Shown here: positions 54,514 to 62,799 of the stretch, piece by piece
Layout of the letters: every line of letters begins with the position of its first letter
How positions within the stretch are numbered: the first letter of the stretch is position 1
Origin: Prevotellaceae bacterium
Lineage (GTDB): Bacteria; Bacteroidota; Bacteroidia; Bacteroidales; Paludibacteraceae
Direction of reading: 5' to 3'
Length of the DNA stretch: 62,877 nt
Assembly: GCA_020636675.1 (NCBI GenBank)
Contig: JACJXK010000018.1
Span: forward strand, 1-62,877
The notes under the pieces: generated by a model
The model's database searches: none
Told to the model about the DNA's origin: nothing
Seen by the model: the letters and a program-made list of their open reading frames with translations, nothing else
Translations under genes and position numbers: made by a program

Positions 54514-54548
54514 GGCCCCATAGATTTGAATCGCAAATCTATGGGGCC
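54514..54548. terminator. bidirectional terminator, copy 2
   Basis: Identical hairpin in the second duplication unit. It stands 26 bases after the tyrA stop (minus strand), so each flanking gene keeps one functional terminator after the duplication. Confidence 0.92.
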
Positions 54549-54573
54549 ATTCTTTTACCCTATCCTCTAATCG

Positions 54574-55416
54574 TCATCTCAATATACGCTTGATTCTATT
54601 CGCCTCGTCAATCAAACGGTGAAGATCCTTCTCATCACTGTTTTCCAAAGCCTTTCGGAAACTCTGTAGTTTCTCCATGTAAGAGTCCAGAACAGACATC
54701 ACATTCTCCTTATTCTGAAGAAAGATAGGTGCCCACATATCCGCGTTACTCTTTGCCAAACGGGCTGTCGACGCAAATCCTCCCGATGCCAAGTCGAAAA
54801 TGTTTTTCTCGTTTTTCTCCTTGTCCAAGACAGTCAGAGCCAGAGCAAAGGAGATGATATGCGATATGTGGGAGACGTATGCCGTATGCACATCGTGGTG
54901 GGCTGCACGCATATAGATAACCCGCATATTCAGGCAGTCATAGAGGCTACGCACCAATTCGACCGCTTTGAAATCAGAATCTTCCGCATTGCAGATGATA
55001 CCCGCACGTCCGGCAAAAAGATTCGGGATGGCCGCCCACGGACCACAATACTCCGTTCCGGACATAGGGTGGGATGCCACATAGTTCTTGCGTTTTGGAT
55101 GATAATGTACGGAATCGTTCAGTTTCTCTTTCGTAGAACAGACGTCCATAACCACCTGATTGTCGTTTATCTTATCCAAAACATCGGAAAGAATACGCAA
55201 AGCGGCACTTACCGGCACGGAAAGAATAATCAGGTCGCTTTTCTTGACCAACTCTTCGTAAGGAAGGATTTCGTCCACCAATCCTATTTTCTGCGCAGTA
55301 GCCGCATTCAACTCCGTATTGTCACAACCAATGAAATGATCGGCAAACTTATTACGGCGAAGATCTATCGCCATCGAACCTCCAATAAGGCCTAAACCTA
55401 TAATACCAACTGTCAT
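54574..55416 (-). CDS. tyrA: prephenate dehydrogenase
   Basis: 280 residues. N-terminal NAD-binding Rossmann motif GIIGLGLIGGSMAIDLR, then SHPMSGTEYCGP with the catalytic histidine, and HISHIISFALAL in the helical dimer domain. It converts prephenate to 4-hydroxyphenylpyruvate in tyrosine synthesis. In many Bacteroidales tyrA follows pheA, an aminotransferase and a DAHP synthase in one operon. Here it stands alone behind a tyrosine-rich leader peptide and a terminator hairpin, so its expression is probably set by tyrosyl-tRNA charging. The 3' end is repeated at 54209-54315. Confidence 0.95.
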   Translation of the reverse strand: MTVGIIGLGLIGGSMAIDLRRNKFADHFIGCDNTELNAATAQKIGLVDEILPYEELVKKSDLIILSVPVSAALRILSDVLDKINDNQVVMDVCSTKEKLNDSVHYHPKRKNYVASHPMSGTEYCGPWAAIPNLFAGRAGIICNAEDSDFKAVELVRSLYDCLNMRVIYMRAAHHDVHTAYVSHISHIISFALALTVLDKEKNEKNIFDLASGGFASTARLAKSNADMWAPIFLQNKENVMSVLDSYMEKLQSFRKALENSDEKDLHRLIDEANRIKRILR

Positions 55417-55466
55417 CTTATTATTCTTTTGTTATTACATTTTACATTTTGAAATCCACAGGCCAT

Positions 55467-55497
55467 AAAAAAAGCCCCGCTTAATGCAGGGCTTTTA
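55467..55497 (-). terminator. attenuator terminator upstream of tyrA, with competing antiterminator
   Basis: On the minus strand AGCCCTGC-ATTAA-GCGGGGCT forms an 8-bp stem with one G-U pair, followed by T7. A 10-base segment just after the leader-peptide stop, AGGGCTTTTA (plus-strand complement about 55527-55536), is perfectly complementary to TAAAAGCCCT at the terminator's 5' arm. The two pairings exclude each other, the hallmark of an amino-acid attenuator. Confidence 0.88.
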
Positions 55498-55537
55498 ATA
55501 TCTTATCACATCAACACACATAAATATAAAAGCCCTA

Positions 55538-55588
55538 CTACCTCCGATAAAAGAAGTAATAATAGCAATAATAATATGTCATGTTCAT
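55538..55588 (-). CDS. tyrosine-rich attenuator leader peptide of tyrA
   Basis: A 16-residue frame, MNMTYYYCYYYFFYRR, with seven tyrosines and two phenylalanines, then TAG. AAGGTAG lies a suitable distance before the ATG. It is immediately upstream of the antiterminator segment. Stalling of ribosomes on the Tyr codons when charged tRNA-Tyr is short would favour the antiterminator and let transcription reach tyrA. Too short for ordinary gene finders. The mechanism is that of the E. coli trp/phe/his leaders; its presence here is read from sequence. Confidence 0.88.
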   Translation of the reverse strand: MNMTYYYCYYYFFYRR

Positions 55589-55618
55589 GTTGACCATCTA
55601 CCTTGTTTGAAAACGCAA

Positions 55619-55648
55619 CAAAGTTACAAACAATATTCCTCCATCCAA
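55619..55648 (-). promoter_or_regulatory. promoter of the tyr leader-tyrA unit
   Basis: The minus strand has TAACTTTG (plus 55619-55626), a TAnnTTTG -7 box, with TTG 19 bases upstream (plus 55646-55648), the spacing expected for Bacteroidota. Transcription would start about 25 bases before the leader ATG. Confidence 0.7.
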
Positions 55649-55711
55649 GTGATTTGAAAAATATTTTAGACTATAATCGCCATAATTCTTATCTGCCAAT
55701 CGGTTTTCCAA

Positions 55712-56638
55712 TCAATTTGCACCTGTAATCAAATCATTATATTGTGACTCGAAGAACCCCTCCGCATAAAATTTAGAAACATCTTTCAGCGGGGAGAAAC
55801 AAAGCACGAAACCATCACCGTTAAACTTCACAGAAAAAAGATCCGGTGCAATGTCCGCATTCTCCAACGGCCTGGAGGCTATCTTATAAATGCCGTTCCG
55901 GAATGTAAACATACGCTTAAACCCTGATTTCACATCAAAACAAAAGCTTTGTTCTCCGGAGACGTAAATGCGCATGGTGTAGATGGAATTATTGGATATA
56001 CTGAATTGCGTATTAGCAGAACCCACCGAGGTGCCACAACTGACGGAATCATCACCAGAGACATCTTTCAAGAAAAGATCGGCCACCTGTTTATCAACGC
56101 ACTTGCGTTCAGCCAGATAAAGATACTTACCAGACGGGTACATCTTGCAATACGTATTATAGGAAGCAACAGAAGAGAGGGAATCGGCCATGTGCCAAGC
56201 GGCTTCGTCTGCCGACCAGCAGGAAATTTCCTTTTTATCCAAACAAAGGCACTCCTTCTCCACCCTTCGACCTTTCTTCAGGGCAGAGCGTTTCCTATTC
56301 TCCAAATCACGCGCCGCATTGCCATGAGAACGAGAACGCACACCGGCAATCTCCCGCCCTATCTTTCCCTTCTGGCTCAACTTCTCCGTGAAACGGTCGG
56401 CCACACGTTTTGCGGCATTGTCAGAAAACCACTCGGCAATCTCATCCACCAGATTATGTCCGTCACCACTCAGCGGATACTCTTCCGGATAATCCATCTC
56501 CAATGAGTTTTTCCGATTGTCCACGACAACCGTCGTCGCACCGTCCTGCACCTTTTCCTTCTGCCCGCCACCACAAGAGATCAACGAACAGCAAAACAAT
56601 GACAACACATAAAACCTAGAACAATATAACTCTCCCAT
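55712..56638 (-). CDS. lipoprotein of unknown function
   Basis: 308 residues from the ATG at 56638; the frame extends to 56689 but the lipoprotein signal, ending LFCCSLISC, fits the later start. The first half is charged and helical, with a basic stretch ENRKRSALKKGRRVEKEC. The second half has AWHMADSLSSVASYNTYC and a beta-rich part (NSIYTMRIYVSGEQSFCFDV). No family recognised. The 27-base gap from its stop side to tyrA's promoter shows no shared operon. Confidence 0.65.
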   Translation of the reverse strand: MGELYCSRFYVLSLFCCSLISCGGGQKEKVQDGATTVVVDNRKNSLEMDYPEEYPLSGDGHNLVDEIAEWFSDNAAKRVADRFTEKLSQKGKIGREIAGVRSRSHGNAARDLENRKRSALKKGRRVEKECLCLDKKEISCWSADEAAWHMADSLSSVASYNTYCKMYPSGKYLYLAERKCVDKQVADLFLKDVSGDDSVSCGTSVGSANTQFSISNNSIYTMRIYVSGEQSFCFDVKSGFKRMFTFRNGIYKIASRPLENADIAPDLFSVKFNGDGFVLCFSPLKDVSKFYAEGFFESQYNDLITGAN

Positions 56639-56716
56639 AACTTCCAATAAATAAAATGTGCCATCTGCAGTATCAACCGCAAACGGCACATTAGATAATA
56701 TTCTACATTAATCGTA

Positions 56717-58222
56717 TCATTCCCTTCTCGTATACACCATGTCTATCCTAGGTCTTTTCAAAAGATCCGTAGAATTGCTTCCATATAACTTTGTAGCCGT
56801 AATCCACAATTCTTGATTGTAGGCATACACATAATAAGAACCTTGAGTATCTACAGCAACCCTCGATATAGGAACCAAAACCATAGAATTGGATATGGAC
56901 GACTTGCCAGAGAGCCTCATCTGTACGGCCTTCGTCATGTCAAAAGAATAGGAATAGGACGCCGTATCAAAAGCCGAATAGAAAGAGGAGATTCCGTCAG
57001 GAGTCTTATTCTGCGCAAAGAACGAAACGACAGAATCCTTATTTATGAGCAGCATGGCCGAGTTCGGACTTTTAGACATATCCGTAGTCCAGTTCAAATT
57101 CTGAGCCCACAACTTCATTCTCGCACTATTAAACATCACCTTCGTAGTGTCTGCCGCATATCTTCTTACCGAATCTACCATCACAGAAAACGGCACATCA
57201 ATCGAAGTATAGATACCGGAAGGAGTATATGTATAGGTATAAGAGGAACCGTTGTTTGTCAAAGAATTGAAGCTTGACTCCAACCCCTCATGTCTGACCA
57301 AATCGATCCTAGCCACCGATTTGTTGGCAGAAAGGAAGACATTAGACGCCAATATTTTAAGATGTTTACCACTTTTGTCCTTTATATTAGCCGTATTCAC
57401 AACCGTATCCCGTCCGTCATAAGTAGTAGTCAGCAATGCGTCATAGGTATAATACATTAAGAAACCGGCCACGCTTATCTTTACGATTCCACCACCATTA
57501 AACGAATGGGAAACATAAACGCCCTTAAATATATTATTGAACTGGGTCTGTGAAGTAACAGAAGAACCTTTCTGATAAATCTTGACCAATCGGTTCACAT
57601 AATCGCCGGAAACCGGCACCTTTATCGTTCTCGAATTCTGTATCTGATAAGAAAGTGAGCCTAACAATGTATCCTTGTTGCAAAAATCGGAAGCCTTCGT
57701 ATTCGTATAATATCTCGTCGAATTATTCAAAGTCTTGTTCAATGCATAGACCTTCACGGCCTGCAAAGAAGTGGAATCGCCAAAGAAATCGTCCTCATAG
57801 CCCATGTAAAAATAGGCGGAGTCGACCTCCATATTCGAAGGAGACTCTATTTTTGTGATTTTTCCGAACTTAGGATCCAAACCCTTCAATAAAGTATCGA
57901 GGATACCGGTAGTAGTGGAAGTCGAACTGACAATCGTTGTGTTAGGAAGCGTCAGGCCATCAATACGGGAATCGATTTGAGAGAGAAACTCCATCTTTGT
58001 CTTCCCGAAAGTAGGGTCCGTATATTCACCCAAAAAGAAATAAGAAGATTTGCTCAACGTGGAGTCTACCAGAACCGAAGACGACGAAATATTCACCATG
58101 TTAGAATAAACATGAAGCAAATCCTCTTCCGGCTGGATCAAAGAACCTACTTGACCATCATCCTCACAACTCGACAGGAGCAATGCCGACAGGCACATAA
58201 AAAGCACAAATTTCAACTTCAT
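56717..58222 (-). CDS. DUF4270 family lipoprotein
   Basis: 501 residues from the ATG at 58222, with a lipoprotein signal (LSALLLSSC, Cys at 19). The pattern of DUF4270 is clear: SYFFLGEYTDPTFGKTKMEFL near residue 60, DSAYFYMGYEDDFFGD, and the C-terminal ISRVAVDTQGSYYVYAYNQE. Secreted and surface-associated, function unknown. In Bacteroidales it lies next to the glycogen synthase gene as here (56 bases downstream of it), probably one transcript. Confidence 0.92.
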   Translation of the reverse strand: MKLKFVLFMCLSALLLSSCEDDGQVGSLIQPEEDLLHVYSNMVNISSSSVLVDSTLSKSSYFFLGEYTDPTFGKTKMEFLSQIDSRIDGLTLPNTTIVSSTSTTTGILDTLLKGLDPKFGKITKIESPSNMEVDSAYFYMGYEDDFFGDSTSLQAVKVYALNKTLNNSTRYYTNTKASDFCNKDTLLGSLSYQIQNSRTIKVPVSGDYVNRLVKIYQKGSSVTSQTQFNNIFKGVYVSHSFNGGGIVKISVAGFLMYYTYDALLTTTYDGRDTVVNTANIKDKSGKHLKILASNVFLSANKSVARIDLVRHEGLESSFNSLTNNGSSYTYTYTPSGIYTSIDVPFSVMVDSVRRYAADTTKVMFNSARMKLWAQNLNWTTDMSKSPNSAMLLINKDSVVSFFAQNKTPDGISSFYSAFDTASYSYSFDMTKAVQMRLSGKSSISNSMVLVPISRVAVDTQGSYYVYAYNQELWITATKLYGSNSTDLLKRPRIDMVYTRRE

Positions 58223-58278
58223 CAGTATTTTCAGAATATAATTTATTTTCAAAAAAATGGCTGGTGTCCGGACTAAAA

Positions 58279-59091
58279 CTATTTTGCCAGAACTTTATCG
58301 TAAAAGCTGTTCACCTCCTCAAATCCATTTTCAGAAGAGAAATATGGAAGGAATAATTTTCCCTGCTGATTGATGAAGTCCACCACATCGCCGTTTACAT
58401 GCTCGCTGGCCTGTATCACAGCGTCCGAATAATCGGCGGCAAACTTGGACAAATCAGCATAAGAGACATTTTTCCCTAAAATGGAAGCGATGTCAGAATC
58501 TTCCACTCCATCAATCTTCATTTTTTCGCCAAACCGTTCAGAAAACGGATTTTTGAAATCATCATTGTATAAAGAATATACTAATTTTGAATTTTTAAAG
58601 AATGGGTCCGTATTGAAAGCTTTTTTCACATATAATGGAGCCAATGCTGTCATCCATCCATGGCAATGGATAATGTCAGGAGTCCATCTTAATTTCTTCA
58701 CCGTCTCAAGGACTCCTCTCACAAAGAATATGGAACGGTCTTCATTATCTTCAAACTCCCCTTTTTCATCAGCGACAGTGTTCTTTCTCTGAAAGAAATC
58801 GTCATTATCAATGAAATAGACCTGCATACGCGCAGCCTGAATAGACGCCACCTTTATTATGAGGGGATGATCCGCATCGTCAATGATCAGATTCATACCA
58901 GAAAGGCGAATGACCTCATGCAATTGGTTCCTTCGTTCATTCACACAGCCAAACTTCGGCATAAAAGTTCTAATCTCCCGACCCTTCTCCTGAATTGCTT
59001 GCGGTAATTGCCTACAAACATTGGCAACTTCCCCTTCCGACAAATACGGTGTGATTTCTTGCGCAATGTACAATATTTTAGTTGCTTCCAT
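58279..59091 (-). CDS. glycogen/starch synthase, short Bacteroidota form (GT5 N-terminal domain)
   Basis: 270 residues, covering only the N-terminal GT5 half. It opens ILYIAQEITPYLSEGEVANV, where full-length enzymes have KxGGLADV for ADP-glucose binding; that lysine-glycine motif is changed to SEGEVANV. PDIIHCHGWMTALAP is conserved. Full glycogen synthases have about 470 residues. This short form is conserved beside panC in Bacteroidales. Whether it makes glycogen is doubtful given the missing C-terminal catalytic half. Confidence 0.88.
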   Translation of the reverse strand: MEATKILYIAQEITPYLSEGEVANVCRQLPQAIQEKGREIRTFMPKFGCVNERRNQLHEVIRLSGMNLIIDDADHPLIIKVASIQAARMQVYFIDNDDFFQRKNTVADEKGEFEDNEDRSIFFVRGVLETVKKLRWTPDIIHCHGWMTALAPLYVKKAFNTDPFFKNSKLVYSLYNDDFKNPFSERFGEKMKIDGVEDSDIASILGKNVSYADLSKFAADYSDAVIQASEHVNGDVVDFINQQGKLFLPYFSSENGFEEVNSFYDKVLAK

Positions 59092-59120
59092 TATTTATTA
59101 TAAGTCAATACTAAGACATG

Positions 59121-59128
59121 CAAAGATA
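59121..59128 (-). promoter_or_regulatory. -7 promoter box for glycogen synthase-DUF4270
   Basis: The minus strand reads TATCTTTG (TAnnTTTG) with a TTG 20 bases upstream. It lies 30 bases before the start at 59091. Confidence 0.6.
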
Positions 59129-59283
59129 ACACAATAACCCAACAAGAACAAGTTTTATCACCAAAAAGTCCTTTTCCGGAAAAAGGGACGATGAAGAATT
59201 TCCTCTCAGCCTGCCATTGCGCCAGAATCAAACCGCACACTAGAAAATAGCCCTTTTTCTTTCCCATCTAATTTTTATTTATT

Positions 59284-59291
59284 TACCTTTG
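59284..59291 (+). promoter_or_regulatory. -7 promoter box and long leader of panC
   Basis: TACCTTTG matches TAnnTTTG. The leader to the ATG at 59459 is about 160 bases. It contains a 7-bp long-range pairing, CTGTCAA (59294-59300) with TTGACAG (59413-59419), and an inner hairpin GGCA-TTC-TGCC. Confidence 0.5.
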
Positions 59292-59458
59292 CACTGTCAA
59301 AAAAATGGCGTCTGAAATGGATTTCTCCACACAGACAACGACTTATAAGACAAATACATACAAACAAAAGCGGCATTCTGCCACACTTTACGACCGGGTG
59401 CATTCTATTACTTGACAGCTTTTGCTTTAGACAAAACAACTTATAATTTACATAGAAA

Positions 59459-60307
59459 ATGAAAATTTATAAGAAAACAGCAGACTTACAAAACGCTCTG
59501 CTAGAACTAAAAAAAGAAGGTAAAAAGATTGGGTTGGTTCCCACCATGGGAGCATTACACGCCGGACATCTCTCTCTTGTAAAGAAATGCGCTGCCGAAA
59601 ATGACGCATGTGTTGTCAGCGTATTTGTCAACCCTACCCAATTCAACAACAAAACCGATTTGGAGAAATATCCCCGCACATTGGAGAACGACGTGAAACT
59701 ACTAGGAAGCGCCAATTGCTCCATCGTGTTTGCACCTAGCGTCGATCAGATATATCCGGAGCCAGACACGAGGGTGTTCGATTTCGGCCAACTGGACAAG
59801 GTGATGGAGGGTAAGTTCAGACCAGGGCACTTCAACGGCGTGGCCCAGGTAGTGAGCAGACTTTTTGACATCGTGAAGCCGGACAGAGCCTATTTCGGAG
59901 AAAAAGACTTCCAGCAATTGGCCATCATCCGCGAGATGGTGAAGAAATACGGCATCCCGGTCGAAATCGTAGGATGCCCTATCGTCCGGGAGAATGACGG
60001 CATGGCCCTAAGCAGCCGAAACATGAGACTCTCTGCCAACGAAAGAGAAAAAGCCGTGCTCATCTCCCAAACTTTACTAAAAAGTTGTACTTTTGCGCCA
60101 CGGAAAGGCGTAGCCGAGTTGAAACAATGGGTGATTGACCAAATCAACGGCGAGCCGATACTGAAAGTCGAATATTTCGACATTGTAGACGGATTGACAA
60201 TGCAGTCCATCAATAAATGGGACGACACGGACTATCCTGTCGGCTGTATCACCGTCTATTGCGGCGAAGAAGTTCGATTGATAGACAACATCAAATATAA
60301 GAAGTAA
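59459..60307 (+). CDS. panC: pantothenate synthetase
   Basis: 282 residues of normal length. VPTMGALHAGHLSLV with the HxGH nucleotide motif, FVNPTQFNNKTD, RPGHFNGVAQVV, YFGEKDFQQLAI, and SSRNMRLSANER (KMSKS-like region). It joins pantoate and beta-alanine with ATP to form pantothenate, the coenzyme A precursor. panD, which makes beta-alanine, follows 83 bases downstream on the same strand. Confidence 0.97.
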   Translation: MKIYKKTADLQNALLELKKEGKKIGLVPTMGALHAGHLSLVKKCAAENDACVVSVFVNPTQFNNKTDLEKYPRTLENDVKLLGSANCSIVFAPSVDQIYPEPDTRVFDFGQLDKVMEGKFRPGHFNGVAQVVSRLFDIVKPDRAYFGEKDFQQLAIIREMVKKYGIPVEIVGCPIVRENDGMALSSRNMRLSANEREKAVLISQTLLKSCTFAPRKGVAELKQWVIDQINGEPILKVEYFDIVDGLTMQSINKWDDTDYPVGCITVYCGEEVRLIDNIKYKK

Positions 60308-60390
60308 AGGACGAAGAGCGCGCCCTAACGACAATTTGCAAACAAATGTGAGGTATCCCTTTCTCTTGATACCACCAAATAAATGAAGTT

Positions 60391-60747
60391 ATGTTTATTG
60401 AAGTAGTTAAATCAAAAATTCACCGAGTTACCGTCACCGAGGCCAATCTCGACTATATTGGCAGCATTACAATAGACGAAGACCTCATGGATGCGGCCAA
60501 CATCATAGCCAACGAGAAAGTCTCCATCGTAGACAACAACAACGGCGAACGCTTTGACACCTACGTAATAAAAGGGGAAAGGGGTTCCGGCGTAATTTGC
60601 CTCAACGGAGCAGCAGCGAGGAAAGTACAGAAGGGCGATATCGTGATCATCATGTCATACGCCCTGATGGAGTTTGAAGAGGCAAAAGGATTCAAACCTT
60701 CCGTCATCTTCCCCGATACAAAGACAAACAAGATCATCAATTTATAA
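60391..60747 (+). CDS. panD: aspartate 1-decarboxylase
   Basis: 118 residues, the usual pro-enzyme size. Self-cleavage occurs at the Gly-Ser in LDYIGSITI (Gly24-Ser25) to create the pyruvoyl group. Conserved RGSGVICLNGAAA follows. It decarboxylates aspartate to beta-alanine for PanC. Ends before a bidirectional terminator. Confidence 0.97.
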   Translation: MFIEVVKSKIHRVTVTEANLDYIGSITIDEDLMDAANIIANEKVSIVDNNNGERFDTYVIKGERGSGVICLNGAAARKVQKGDIVIIMSYALMEFEEAKGFKPSVIFPDTKTNKIINL

Positions 60748-60783
60748 TTTCCGTCTCCACACGGAGCGGCAATAAGAAAAAAG

Positions 60784-60816
60784 AAAGGAGGTGCCAGACC
60801 GGACATCTCCTTTTTT
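60784..60816. terminator. bidirectional terminator between panD and nspC
   Basis: AAAGGAGGTG ... CATCTCCTTT, a 10-bp stem with one wobble pair, a loop of 10 bases, and T6 on the plus side; A-rich sequence on the other side suits the minus-strand gene. Confidence 0.85.
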
Positions 60817-60837
60817 CATCTTCTTTTCGGAAAAGCC

Positions 60838-61977
60838 TCAACTCATCCTACTTTTATAATCCTCATATCCGAAACGACGCAACATTTCAAGACTTCCATC
60901 CTTTGTCCACAAAGCGATGGACGGATGTGAAATGCCGTTAAACATGGTGGTTTTCACCGTTGTATAATGGATCATGTCCATAAAAACAATCCGGTCTCCT
61001 ATTTGCAGCTCTTTATCGAACGACCAGCTGCCCACATAATCGCCGGAAAGGCAACTGTTGCCACCCATCCGGTACGTAGGTTTTCCATCCACCTCGTCCG
61101 TAGCACCTAGTATTGCCGGTTTGTATGGCATCTCCAAACAATCTGGCATATGACAAGCAAACGAGACATTCAGAATAGCAGTCTTGATGCCATGGTTCTC
61201 CACTATGTCAACCACAGAAGAGACCAGCTCGCCCGTCTGCCAAGCAAATGCGCTGCCCGGCTCCATAATCACCTTCAGCCAAGGATATCTGGCACGGAAA
61301 TCATTCAACAACGAGACCAAGAAATCCACGTCATACCCTTTCTTCGTCATAAGATGTCCGCCACCGAAGTTGATCCACTTGATTTGGTCAAAATACCTAC
61401 CGAATTTCTGTTCAACAACCGCCAATGTTCTGGCAAGATCAGAAGAAGACGATTCACACAACGTGTGGAAATGCAGCCCCTCAATGCCAGATGGCAACCT
61501 GTCGCCCAAGAGATTTGCAACAACACCTAGCCTAGAACCGGGAGCACAAGGATTGTAAAGGTCTGTCTCCACGTCCGAAAACTCCGGATTGACACGCAAC
61601 CCACAAGAGACAGGTCGGTCCATGCCTTCCAAAAAAGGCCTATGATGTTCGTATTGGGATATAGAGTTGAACGTAATGTGGCTACTACACACCGCGATTT
61701 GTGGAAATTCATCATCCGTATAGACCGGTGCATACGTATGGGCAAGATTACCCATCTCCTCGTATGCCAGACAAGCCTCAGACAAAGAACTAGCCGTTGA
61801 ATAAGGTATGTATTCACGTACAATAGGGAAAACCTTCCACAAAGCAAACGCCTTGAAGGCAAGTATTATTTCAACTCCGGTCCGATCCTTCACGGAACGG
61901 ATCAATTTGAGATTGGAACGCAACCTCTCCTCATCCACCACATAACATGGAGATGGCACCTTTGTGTAATCTATCAT
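60838..61977 (-). CDS. nspC: carboxynorspermidine decarboxylase
   Basis: 379 residues of the PLP fold III decarboxylase family. SPCYVVDEERLRSNL at the start, the PLP lysine in LAFKAFALW, GLRVNPEFSDVETDLYNPC, and the C-terminal GNSCLSGDYVGSW with the active-site cysteine. It decarboxylates carboxy(nor)spermidine in the alternative spermidine pathway used by gut Bacteroidota. Transcribed alone. Confidence 0.95.
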   Translation of the reverse strand: MIDYTKVPSPCYVVDEERLRSNLKLIRSVKDRTGVEIILAFKAFALWKVFPIVREYIPYSTASSLSEACLAYEEMGNLAHTYAPVYTDDEFPQIAVCSSHITFNSISQYEHHRPFLEGMDRPVSCGLRVNPEFSDVETDLYNPCAPGSRLGVVANLLGDRLPSGIEGLHFHTLCESSSSDLARTLAVVEQKFGRYFDQIKWINFGGGHLMTKKGYDVDFLVSLLNDFRARYPWLKVIMEPGSAFAWQTGELVSSVVDIVENHGIKTAILNVSFACHMPDCLEMPYKPAILGATDEVDGKPTYRMGGNSCLSGDYVGSWSFDKELQIGDRIVFMDMIHYTTVKTTMFNGISHPSIALWTKDGSLEMLRRFGYEDYKSRMS

Positions 61978-62025
61978 CCGATATATAGCCCTTTAGAATT
62001 TTACAGTCAAACTATTTTGACTTGG

Positions 62026-62033
62026 CAAATTTA
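62026..62033 (-). promoter_or_regulatory. -7 promoter box for nspC
   Basis: The minus strand reads TAAATTTG (TAnnTTTG), 49 bases before the ATG at 61977. Confidence 0.5.
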
Positions 62034-62133
62034 GGAGAATTTCAGCAAAAAAACATCACGCAACACAAAGTTATCCGACTCACCTACAAATTAGCAAACC
62101 AAGGCCACTTCGCTCTCATCCCTATTCCACAAC

Positions 62134-62550
62134 CTATTCATATCCCAATGGAATAATCAAATAGGAGCAGACATCACGCCCTTGATACCTGGCAGGAACC
62201 ATATCAGGGAACAATGACACGACACGCAAAACCTCATCGTCCAAAGGCGTAGCCGATGGCATCATAATCTTACTGTCGGCCACAGCACCATTGTCATCTA
62301 CCATAATCTTCAGCAGCATACGCCGACTCGACATAGAAGAGATGAAATTGGCACTCTCTTTCATATTGTCCGTGAAAAACGCATACATCGCATTCATACC
62401 TCCAGGAAATTCGGCTTTCCTTTCCGGTAGAGTATACACCGTGTCACATCCATTCGGATTCTGGACTACCACATAAGGCAACCTATTCTGAGCTTCCGCC
62501 GACACCATGGCGAAAAGCAAGACCAAAATATAAGCAAATTTCGTTTTCAT
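62134..62550 (-). CDS. secreted TonB-C-like small protein
   Basis: 138 residues with a signal peptide ending SAEAQ. The remaining part follows the TonB C-terminal pattern: AEFPGGMNAMYAFFTDNM, LLKIMVDDNGAVADSKIM, LDDEVLRVVSLFPDMVPARY and LIIPLGYE. There is no membrane anchor or proline linker, so it is a freestanding periplasmic TonB-C-like domain of unknown role rather than an energy transducer. Confidence 0.7.
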   Translation of the reverse strand: MKTKFAYILVLLFAMVSAEAQNRLPYVVVQNPNGCDTVYTLPERKAEFPGGMNAMYAFFTDNMKESANFISSMSSRRMLLKIMVDDNGAVADSKIMMPSATPLDDEVLRVVSLFPDMVPARYQGRDVCSYLIIPLGYE

Positions 62551-62799
62551 ATTCGTTTCGTTTTATTATTGAAGTTCTTTCCTTTCTCACACACATATGT
62601 AAATTTAATAAAAAATAATTCAGAAAACAAAAACAAAAAATACGTTTTACGCAACATCCTTCATAAACAACATAACAATTTGACAATTATCAACGTATGC
62701 GTAACAGATTCATTATCCATCAAAAAAAACAGACGCATCCAAAGATTGGACATCGGGATTGATTCCAAAAAAATTCGTCTTTCAGAATTACGGAAATAA

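Larger units (their letters stand above)
53951..54680. repeat. 365-bp tandem duplication (53951-54315 and 54316-54680)
   Basis: Each unit holds the last 165 bases of the flippase gene, an intrinsic terminator, and the last 107 bases of tyrA. The units abut with no spacer. They differ at seven places, all inside the first ~60 bases and all synonymous in the flippase frame (CAT/CAC, TTT/TTC, CTG/CTA, GGT/GGC, GCG/GCA, TTG/CTG, CAA/CAG). The remainder is identical by eye. The second flippase fragment and the first tyrA fragment are non-functional leftovers. Confidence 0.92.

Noticed and set aside
58279..59091. Glycogen synthase as a truncated pseudogene
   Set aside because: Half length compared with classical GlgA, but this short form next to panC is a conserved Bacteroidales arrangement, with clean start, stop and promoter.
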